NCBI GenBank assembly: GCA_027600665.1 | Contig: JADGJL010000587.1 | Coordinates: 1 to 17,564 of the forward strand | Length of the DNA stretch: 17,564 nucleotides | Direction of reading: 5' to 3' | From: Irineochytrium annulatum | Lineage: Eukaryota > Chytridiomycota > Chytridiomycetes > Chytridiales > Chytridiaceae | Part shown: positions 9,686 through 17,564 of the stretch, one piece after another | Layout of the letters: each line of letters opens with the position of its first letter | How positions within the stretch are numbered: the first letter of the stretch is position 1 | Position numbers and translations under genes: made by a program | Notes under the pieces: generated by a model | Database searches by the model: none | The model's input: the letters and a program-made list of their open reading frames with translations, nothing else | What the model was told of the DNA's origin: nothing

Positions 9686-9839
9686 GACGATGGCAGCGCG
9701 CGGCTGGCGAAAACTTCGAACGTGTTCCCTTGTCTCAAGCAAACGTGCTTGTCTCAAGCCAGCCAGCGTATCTCGCTCAATAGACCAGCCCAGGCACCTT
9801 GATCCGGGATCGCGAGATCACGACACGGGGCAGCGAGCG
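9686..9839. promoter_or_regulatory. 154-bp divergent promoter between two genes
   Basis: The start codons of the ketopantoate-reductase-like gene (- strand, 9685) and the Ypp1/TTC7 gene (+ strand, 9840) are 154 bp apart, so both leaders and a shared promoter must fit here. It holds two copies of CTTGTCTCAAGC (9729-9740 and 9748-9759), and a GATCCGGGATC palindrome at 9801-9811 followed by a TCGCGA palindrome at 9810-9815. I see no convincing TATA box. Confidence 0.65.
9729..9759. repeat. two exact copies of palindromic CTTGTCTCAAGC, 19-bp period
   Basis: CTTGTCTCAAGC occurs at 9729-9740 and 9748-9759, with seven bases between. Each copy is itself an inverted repeat, CTTG-TCT-CAAG. Two identical dyad sites in a divergent promoter suggest binding of a dimeric regulator, though chance duplication is possible. 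Confidence 0.8.
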
Positions 9840-12800
9840 ATGACGGCGGCGACCGACCAGAAGATCGACTGGTGTCGATGCAGGGGCCAGTGGAGGGACG
9901 CATTGGAGGCGCTCGCGAAGAACAGGAAGAAGTATGCGGGTTCAGGTATGGGATGATCTCGCATCTTACTCCGAAGGCGATCCCGTTGGGAGGACGAGCT
10001 GCCTCACGCGCGTGGGGGCAATCCTTGTGATTGGGAAGGCCGTTGAGCGAGGATGCTAAGACCCGGTCCCTTAAAATGGCAGTGATGGACGCGGTGTGCA
10101 CGACAGAAGCCGAGCTCAACATTGCGCTGGATTCATTGCCGGCGCCGTGCCATGATCTGCAGGGGTTGGAGGCAGACAGCATCGCAATACCGCCCATGCC
10201 AGAGCTTCCGAGAGCGAAATTAGATGCATGGATGCAGGTTCTGACAGGCGCGATGCGGACGTCGAGTGGGGATGGAGCGTGGAAGGCGGTGCGTTCTCGT
10301 ATGGACGGTGGCAGAGGCTGTGGGATCTGACATTGTTAAATGTGTAGCAAGCGACGGTTATGATGGCGAGGCTAGAGCTGGCCGCCGGGGATGCGGCCGC
10401 GTGCGTCGCCAGACTGAAAAACCTTCCCGTCACCCCCGCGTCCGTTGATTCGGCTGCGGGAGAGTATGCAAAGATTGTCGCGGTGATGCAGCACACGATT
10501 CTGGGTATGTTTGTGTTACGTGCAATCAGCACGGCACAACAACGTCTAATGCTCGAACAGGGATGGCCTGCCAGATGACCGACGACAAGCGCTCCGCTTA
10601 CGAGTCCTTCTCGGCGGCCGTTACGGCCTTCCAAACCGTCCCGTACACCACTCCAGCGCCCCCCAAAATCATCACCGCCCGTCAGGACTTGGATCAATGG
10701 CTCGTCTGGGGCCACGACGCCTACTTCGGACTTGCCGTCACAGCCATGCAACTGTAACTTTTCCCACCTTACCTTTGTCCCTCGCCTTCTAAGGTCACTT
10801 ATTTGCAGTAAACTCCCATCAGCGCCCGACGCCCGCGCCCAATACCTCTCTAACACCTCCCCTTTACCGCCGAAACATTCCCCTGCGAAACGAGCCCTCG
10901 TACTCCGCCAATCCATTCTCTCGCTCCTCAACGCGCCGCGCAAATCCCCTATACTCTCCCCACCTACAACTATCTACCCCACACCCATCCCTTATATCCC
11001 TCACCCTAATCCACTGAGCGGGTTACCGCTGAGCGCGCGGTTGCCGAGCAGCAGTAGCATATCTCCCGACATCGCGATGGACCTGAGGGTTAATTTGATG
11101 CCGGCTTATGAGCGTTGCGTGACGGATTTGTGTCCGTTTCCCAGAGGGGAGGACGCGAGCGCGGTCGAGGTCACGAGGCATGCGAGGGTGCAGGAGTGTT
11201 ATGATTGGTGGGTCGTTGTTGAGGCGCAGGCGAGTATGGAGGAGGGTGTGGCGGATGCGCTGGAGAGGCATGTCCGGCTGATTGAGGTGCGTCCTCTTTA
11301 TTTATTTTTTTTGGCTCTGGGATGTAATGCGTTAACGATGTGGGCAGACGGTGTACAGGGGCACGAGGCACACATTTCAATCGCTGAAATTATTGCGGTA
11401 TCTCTCGCACGCGTTTCTATCCCTGCTCCTCCGGAGTAAGGACAGCATATCGTCCGTCGAGAAGGGGGAGGCGCTGCTCGTCATCGGTTCGTACGTCGAT
11501 CGGTTTGAGAAGAGATTGGCGGAGGCGGAGGAGCTCGTGAGGAAGCGCGCTGCGAGCAGAAGGGTGTCGAGCGTTTCTGCGACGGGAGGCAAGCCGGCGG
11601 TCGCGGTGACGCCTGTCGGGGTGGATGGGACGAGGGTGACCGAGGAGTTGCAGATGGAGGGTCAAGGCCCCGGCGTTGTGGTGGGCGATGTGGAGGGGGA
11701 GACGATGGCGGATGCGATCGCTGTGTGTGTCACAGGGACGCGATTGTGTATTTTGAACCCGGAGGGGGATGTTGAGTTGGTAAGTTCTAACCCATGTTGG
11801 AAATATCAATGCTCACGCGTTGAAATTTAGTTACGGACGGGCGTGCGCTACGCTGAGCTCGCGATGAAATTTTTCCGGGATCACGGCTCCTCGATCAATG
11901 GCGCGGACGTGCGAAACCTGATTCTACAAAAGGCGACGCAGAACCTGGGGCTGGCGTATGGGGAGCTGGCGCTCGAGGTGCCGCTGTCGGAGGAGCGAGC
12001 GAAACTGCAGGGCTTGGCCGTGCAGGCGCTACGGGATGCGCGCCCGTTAAGTGTCGGAGGCGCTGCTGCGGAGAATGGGGACGTCGATGGGGAGGAGGGT
12101 GAGGATGATGGGGAGAGTGGGGCGTGGGATGTTGAATATCAGCTTGCTTTGCAGTTAGCGGAGGTTGGGGAGGTGAGAACTGATGTACCTTGGGGCCGTA
12201 TTCGTATCTAATGTGCGGATTTGGAAGATACCGGAAGCCATCAACATCCTCAACCAATCTATCCTTCACAACCCCGCTCACGGACCGGCGTGGAACCTTC
12301 TTTCGCTTTTGTTGACCTCGCGGAAGGATTACTCGAAAGCGCTTGAGGTGTGCGACGTCGGCTGGAAGGAGATCGTGTCGGGCTGCATTCGGCCCGCGGG
12401 CTCGGATGCGGCGAACAGCGAGGAGGAGATCCAGTTCTCCTGGGAATCCGTTGATACGGAGGTGAAGGAAGAGTTGATCAAGTAAGATTACTCAATAATG
12501 GTTTTTGCGGCTGATTATTTCTTTCGGCAGCTTAAAGCTGACTCAACTTATGATTGAGGTCCAGAAGCTAGGCGCCCGCGCGGCCCTAGAGTCCCTCCAC
12601 TCCCTCTTCGTCCTCTTTCGAAAACTCTTCGGTAGCCTCACCTCCGCCGTCGATGCCGAGGGCATGTCCCAGGGCGCTGGCGGTGGCCGCGCCAGCATGG
12701 ACGTCGGCACTGACGGCCGCCTTACACCCGTTCACGGCGGGACAGGAGGCCGACCGCACTCCCGCGGCTCGACGGGTGGCTCCTCCGTCTACCCGAACGG

Positions 12801-14014
12801 CAACGCTGTGGTTGTTCTGAACGGCTCCCTCGCGATTCTGCCGCTGTTTTCGTTCCGTGCACATGATATGCAGATATCGCTGTGGTTAACGGCGTCAGCG
12901 CTGTACCGGCAGCTTGGGAGGTTCGATGACGCGCGGTCGGCCGTCGAGCAAGCCGAAAAGCTGGCCGAGACGCTGGCGAAGCTTGATTTGCGGATTAAAG
13001 AACGGGGGTCGAGGATATTTAAGGCGGAGAAAGTAGGGACGCCGGTTATTCAGGGCGGGGCGACGACGTTGCGGAAGGGGCGGGGATTAAAGAAGTATCC
13101 GACGTTGCCGCCTTCGAGCTCCCAAAAGGAGGGGCGGGCGAAGTGGGGGCCGGTTGACAAGAATGTGAGGCGCGTGTTGGCGGATATCCAGTTCGAGGTT
13201 TGTACTAGTACTTTCTTGTCTTCTAGAGGTTAACAAGTTGCAGTCATGCATGATCAAGGACGCCCAATACCGGCAATCCAAAACGCCCGTCCCGGTATCG
13301 CGGTGGGCGAAGTACCTCCCACCATCAGGGAAGATCTCCGGCTCAGCCCTAGTTGGCACGATGAATTCCTCAGCCCTAGGCGGCGCCGGTGGCCTGATAG
13401 CCCGCTCCTCCCGTCGGCCCTCCATCGTCAGCATCTCCCGGTCAATTCAAAGCGTCAGCTTAGGCCCCGGAACCGCGAGCCCGATGCTGCGAGCCGGTGA
13501 GACACTTACCGCTGGCGACGGAAGCAACAACGGCGGATCGAGCGGATCCGTGTCTAACCTGTCAAGACCGCCCGGTATGCCGGGGGGCGCGGCGTCGACA
13601 GCTTCATCATCGGCCACACCCGCGTTGTCGTCCGCTACGTCGTCGATCACGCTCGTGCAGCTCATCCAGGACTTCATGATAGTTTCCGCTTTAGACGATT
13701 TCCACCTCCCGACGCGGGTGCATCTCGCGACGCTACACCTCGAGAACGGGGACGAAGCCGCGGCCGAGTTCTGGTTTGAGCGGGCGTGCAAGCGGACGAG
13801 GGCGAGGGGTTGTGACGGCGGCCGGCCGGGCGTTGCAATGCTTTATGGCGGCGTGACGGGCCATTGGGGGTGGGAGAGCTGGGCTGGGTTGGGAAGGCTG
13901 CTTAAGAAGACTGGGAGGGTGGACAGCGCGCGGGAGTGTCTAGTGTTTGCGATTAAATTAGAGAGGATAAGCCCTATAAGGGGGTTTGAATGCCTCAAGA
14001 GGATTTGTTATTAG
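9840..14014 (+). CDS. YPP1: Ypp1/TTC7 family TPR protein (PI 4-kinase complex scaffold)
   Basis: Eleven exons: 9840-9931, 9977-10026, 10083-10288, 10348-10504, 10561-10753, 10809-11286, 11348-11779, 11831-12172, 12228-12481, 12531-13197 and 13244-14014. Introns are 45-61 nt and the frame is kept, giving 1,213 residues. Recognisable segments: the N terminus DWCRCRGQWRDALEAL; WGHDAYFGLAVTAMQL (218-233), split from the next segment by an intron; and, across another junction, HVRLIETVYRGTRHTFQSLK (from about 384). TPR-type helices include EAINILNQSILHNPAHGPAW (from about 652) and EYQLALQLAEVGE before it. The C-terminal TPRs include WESWAGLGRLLKKTGRVDSA. Ypp1/TTC7 binds Efr3 and anchors the PI 4-kinase Stt4/PI4KA at the plasma membrane. 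It is longer than yeast Ypp1 (about 817 aa) because of Ser/Gly-rich linkers near 480-530, 770-800 and 985-1070. The first two junctions are the least certain; I chose them because they yield RWEDELPH and NPLMDAVCTTEAEL in frame. Confidence 0.9.
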
Positions 14015-14715
14015 AACAGGGGGTTGATTTTGGATCTGCTTTTGTTTAGCTACCTCAGCAGTATCGGCCGCCGCAGTTTTGCCGTCATACGATTTAATAT
14101 TTTTGTCGCTTTGTAGTTCTTATAATCTTTTGTTCTCCCTGCTGTCTCCTTACCATTGTTCTTGATTCTGCCTTCTTTCGGTTCTTGGCATAACACAATA
14201 CATAAGGGCTGATTACAAGAGTACTTTTATTTCTACGCGCTCTGGCATGGACGATAAGGATGCGGCTGAGAATTAGAGTTACTCCCTGCATCTTGAAGCC
14301 GCGCGGTGACCGCTGCGAACACTTAGAGTCGGCGTAGGCTCTGTGGCCGATCGGGCAAGCGACACAGAAAGTGGACGGCCCACTTTAACAGACCGGCGTC
14401 GGCGGACAACAGGAGCGTGCTGAAGATGGAGCCTGACGGACGGCATCCTCCAACAGTCCATGTTGGGCGACACCGATCTTTCTTTCTTCTTTATCGGCTG
14501 GGAGCTTGGAACTTCACCACAGTGAAAAGTCAGGGATTGGACTTGCCCTCGTCCATATCGCCAGCACCCCCCCAGAGCCCGAGGACGCCGGCCCCTCGCC
14601 CACCACTGTCGCCTTCCTCTTGACATTCCCGACCAGGCCCGTCCCGTCCGCTATCACACCCCAGCTGTTAGCTCTTTGCCTTCGAGCGGCCGCCGTACTG
14701 TTCCCCCTCTTGGAG
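14015..14715. other. 701-bp spacer: Ypp1/TTC7 3' UTR and P5 ATPase promoter/5' leader
   Basis: The first half is AT-rich and pyrimidine-rich, as expected of a 3' UTR and terminator region. The second half is GC-rich and probably carries the ATPase leader. It includes a 7-bp hairpin (AAAGTGG/CCACTTT, loop ACGGC, 14368-14386) and an upstream ATG at 14426 opening a frame that closes at 14623. The ATPase frame stays open back to about 14437 without an ATG. No tRNA or other RNA gene was recognised. Confidence 0.55.
14368..14386. repeat. short perfect hairpin upstream of the P5 ATPase
   Basis: AAAGTGG at 14368-14374 pairs with CCACTTT at 14380-14386 around a five-base loop. It lies about 330 bp before the proposed ATPase start. 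It could be a dyad protein site or a leader hairpin, or chance. Confidence 0.4.
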
Positions 14716-17564
14716 ATGCTGCTTCCCTCCCCGCCCAGCACGCATCAACCATCCAACCTTCTGAGTAATGACGAAGCGAGCCAGTACAATCAGGGAGAAT
14801 CAACGGACGGCCTCCTCGGACGGGTCGAAGGGCAGGATGTTGCCCACGGCTCGCCCCTCGCGAGCCCCAGGATCACAGGACAGCAGCCGGGAGTGGGCGT
14901 GGAGAGGACCGCTCGCAACACCTCTCGGGCAAAGGTCCTCGCCGAACAGCGGAGGCAGCAGAAAATTATGGCTGCATCACAGCTGCCGGTCGCCATAACG
15001 CCAACCCACCTCCTCCCGCCACTCTCCCAATTGCCGCCGCCCGTCAATTTGAGCGGTGCCGCAACTCTCGTGTCTTCCGCCGGCTACTCCGGCCTCGGCC
15101 TCGGCATGCAACCCCCCGGCTCCGGCCGCGCCATGTCGTCCTCCGCCTCCGTCAACTCCCTAGCCGCCTCAGAGAACTCCTCCCTTCTCAACCACGCCTC
15201 CTCCTACGCGAGCCTGAACACTATGTCTGGCGGCGCCGCACAACACGTCCCTGTCTCGATCTCATACGGCGCCATACCGAAGACGCAGCTTCCCGCGCAC
15301 TTGTTCCACCAGGAGATCATTATCGACGATGACCTCAGCATAAAGATCACGGGGTACAGGATCCACTGGGCCAGCATGCTGTTCTACCGGTTTTTTAACA
15401 TCATCACACTGGGCATCACGTACCTGCTGTCGCGATGGATGCCGAGGATGGAAATATTTTTGACGGCGACGCCGTGCGCGATGGATGTCGCGACTGTGGT
15501 TGGGGTGGAGAACCAGTGGGGCGAGTTAAGCATTGAGAAGGTTCGAAGGGATGCCTTTCCGGGCGGCGTCGTCGCGGACGTGTTTCCCGACAATCCGATA
15601 GGGACCGTGGATGGTGTGTTGATTTGCTGCCTTATGGGATATTGAAAGGGAATGCTGACATAATATTTTTTCTTTGTTTTGGGTAGACCTGTTATACAGC
15701 CCGAACGCCGGCGCCCCGCGTCCGCGCCCGCCTGGCTCCCCACGATCTCCGATGATGCCGATCTTGATCTACTTCGATTATCATCTCATCAAGTTTATTT
15801 TCAACCCCGTCACAGGGCTTTTTGAGACGACCCAGTACTGGAAGGACGTAGACTGGAAGAACACGTCCCGCGTCCTCGACGGCGTGAACGGGTCCGCCGT
15901 CGTGGCGCGCCGGCGCCTCATCTTCGGGGAGAACGCCGTCACGATCCGGGAGAAGCCAACGCTCAAGCTGCTCATGGATGAGGTCCTCCACCCGTTCTTC
16001 ATCTTTCAGATCCTGTCTATGATCCTCTGGAGCCTGGACGAGTATTACTACTATGCCGCGTGCATCTTAATCATCTCCGTGATGTCGACCGCCTCTACGC
16101 TGTTCGAGACAAAGAAGACCATGCGGAGGCTTAGGGACATGAGCCGCTTCTCGTGTGAGATCAGAGCGTGGCGGGGTGGGGTGTGGAAGGTTATGAAGTC
16201 GGAGGATCTCGTGCCGGGCGACGTGTTTGAGATCACGCCCAATCTGATGCCGTTGCTGCCGTGTGACTGTATCTTGCTCGACGGCGACTGCATCGTGAAC
16301 GAGAGCATGCTGACGGGCGAGAGCATACCGGTCTCGAAGACGCCGATCACGGACGACGAACTGGTGGACATTGATTTTGAGGAGGAGGATCCGGCGAACT
16401 CGACACGGATGGCGAGGTTCTTCATGTTCTCGGGGACGAAGGTCATACGGTCTAGAGGCGGGAACAGGGGGCCGAACGACCCGGAGAAGGGGACGAGGTT
16501 CGGCTTGGGCGAGCCTGGAGCGTTGGCCGTTGTAGTACGGGTTGGGTTCAACACTACGAAGGTGCGTTGTTGGAAACCTTACCGTGTTCGAGGCGTGCTT
16601 TCTGAGTTTATTTGAAGGGTGCGCTTGTGAGGTCGATTCTATTCCCTAAGCCGAACACGTTCAAATTCTACCGCGACTCGTTCCGGTTTATTGGCGTCCT
16701 CGGCATGGTCGCCTTTTTGGGCTTTCTCGCGTCCCTTTATAATTTTTTCCGCCTCGGCAATGCCTGGACCACCATCGTCGTCCGCGCTCTAGATCTTATC
16801 ACTATCGTCGTCCCTCCCGCCTTGCCCGCTACTATGGCCATCGGCACGAGCTTTGCCATCAGCCGCCTTCGTCGCGGCATGATCTATTGTACATCCCCGC
16901 CGCGCGTCAACATTTGCGGAAAGATCGAGATGATGTGTTTTGATAAGACGGGCACTTTAACTCAGGAAGGGCTCGACGTCCTCGGGTTTCGCTTCACGGT
17001 ACCGAACGTAGCCGCCGCATCAGTCATCCTTGCGAAGCCACACCCGCACGCGCAAGTGATGGAAGGCTCCCCGACTCGCGCACCATCGCAAATGCACAGG
17101 CACCAACCGTCACCACCGCGCGCCGTGATCATTCCGTCCATTTCGCAGCAGCAAGGCCTTCGCTTCTCGGACCTCTACCGCTCAGTCGACGACGTGGTCG
17201 CACAGGAGCGCATGCGGGACGCCCTCGAGACGCCGTCCCCCGTCGCACCCGTCGGCGTCCTGCCGTCGCATCAGCAGCCGCACACGAGGCGGTTCTCTAG
17301 CTCGTCCGTAAACCTGGCCGCCGTGCCCGGGCACCCGAACGGCAGCGAGCCCGATTTCCCGTACCCGATGATTGTGTGCGCTATGGCGACATGCCACTCG
17401 CTTAAAGTTGTGGCTGGTGAGTTGATTGGGGATCCGATGGATATCAGGATGTTTCAGTTCACAGGGTGGCATGTGGAGGAGGGCGGGAGCTCGGCCGGCG
17501 GTGGCGCTACAACAGGGAGCACCGAGAATCTCGGTGACAGGCTGATGAGAGGACGGCTGGGGGG
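14716..17564 (+). CDS. YPK9: P5B-type transport ATPase (Ypk9/ATP13A2 family), 3' end missing
   Basis: Exons 14716-15613, 15687-16561 and 16618 to beyond the right edge, with introns of 73 and 56 nt, give 906 residues without a stop. A Ser/Ala/Pro-rich cytoplasmic N terminus of about 200 residues leads to ITGYRIHWASMLFYRFFNII, a P5B-type membrane-entry segment. Helices follow at about 400-415 and 419-440, then the actuator TGES (509-512). The fourth core helix has PPALP (657-661); P5B pumps have PPALP where P5A pumps have PPELP. The phosphorylation site is DKTGTLTQ, with the acceptor Asp700. Then come CAMATCHSL and GDPMDIRMFQFTGW of the nucleotide-binding domain. About 120 low-complexity residues (718-837) separate the last two. 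P5B pumps in vacuole/lysosome membranes export polyamines to the cytosol in animals; yeast Ypk9 is linked to metal tolerance. The start ATG at 14716 (G at -3) is the first in this frame. The remaining P domain and C-terminal helices lie outside. Confidence 0.92.
17000..17355 (+). other. low-complexity insert between P and N domains of the ATPase
   Basis: About 120 residues (718-837) rich in Pro, Ser, His, Gln and Arg lie between DKTGTLTQEGLDVLGF and the conserved YPMIVCAMATCHSL. Animal and yeast P5B pumps have a much shorter linker here. The frame stays open with no splice signals needed, so it reads as translated sequence. Confidence 0.7.

Noticed and set aside
9976..10082. Alternative splicing of Ypp1 exon 2 using GTATGG at 9946 or the AG at 10060
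   Set aside because: These give 31-34-nt introns or put the conserved RWEDELPH segment out of frame. GTATGC at 9932 and the AG at 10082 give family-like sequence.
10116..10943. 275-residue open frame on the - strand over Ypp1 exons
   Set aside because: It is antisense to several spliced exons that encode family-specific Ypp1/TTC7 motifs; no domain seen in the antisense translation.
14094..14291. Small - strand open frame (65 codons) in the spacer after Ypp1
   Set aside because: Composition is basic and random-looking, and the DNA has the AT-rich character of a 3' UTR.
14280..14430. Possible tRNA or small structured RNA in the GC-rich part of the spacer
   Set aside because: No B-box-like GTTCRANNC and no cloverleaf arms could be paired by eye; only one 7-bp hairpin was found.
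1..17564. Mobile elements, CRISPR arrays, toxin or defence islands
   Set aside because: No transposase, reverse transcriptase, terminal repeats or spaced direct repeats were seen; all long conserved frames are housekeeping eukaryotic genes.

Overview
This is a gene-dense, intron-rich eukaryotic nuclear segment, most likely from a fungus and plausibly an early-diverging (chytrid-like) one. I see seven protein-coding genes in 17.6 kb, at least 28 spliceosomal introns inferred by reading frame, and GT..AG boundaries throughout. Nearly all introns are 45-73 nt; one is 181 nt. Donors are mixed (GTATGC, GTGCGT, GTTTGT, GTGAG, GTAAG). Coding DNA is GC-rich and spacers are short and more AT-rich. There is no sign of bacterial operons, transposons, CRISPR arrays, rRNA or tRNA. 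The fungal assignment is inferred from family content: a Ypp1/TTC7 protein with long linkers, a P5B (Ypk9/ATP13A2-type) ATPase, Dhr1/DHX37, and a mucin-like membrane protein with a Gly/Tyr/Gln tail.

Layout, left to right. (1) 1-553 (+): 3' end of a CHID1-like glycoside hydrolase 18 family gene. (2) 682-1224 (+): a small two-exon gene with an N-myristoylation-type N terminus and a Cys-containing helical domain that looks RGS-like. (3) 1330-6456 (-): a complete ten-exon DEAH-box RNA helicase of the Dhr1/Ecm16/DHX37 family, convergent with gene 2. (4) 6931-8035 (-): a single-pass membrane protein with a Ser/Ala/Pro/Thr-rich outer part and a cytoplasmic tail carrying exact 27-bp-period repeats. 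(5) 8258-9685 (-): a Rossmann-fold protein resembling ketopantoate reductase at its N terminus, with a C-terminal membrane segment. (6) 9840-14014 (+): a complete eleven-exon Ypp1/TTC7 homologue, divergent from gene 5 across a 154-bp promoter that holds a 12-bp palindromic repeat in two copies. (7) 14716-17564 (+): a P5B transport ATPase, running off the right edge.

The genes do not form one obvious pathway. Dhr1/DHX37 works in nucleolar small-subunit ribosome assembly. Ypp1/TTC7 scaffolds PI 4-kinase at the plasma membrane, and the P5B ATPase acts in endolysosomal or vacuolar membranes. The membrane theme on the right half may be chance. The least familiar items are the small gene at 682-1224, the mucin-like repeat protein, the membrane-anchored ketopantoate-reductase-like protein and the palindromic repeat pair in the divergent promoter. 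All exon structures are read by eye from frame and splice signals and were not tested against transcripts.
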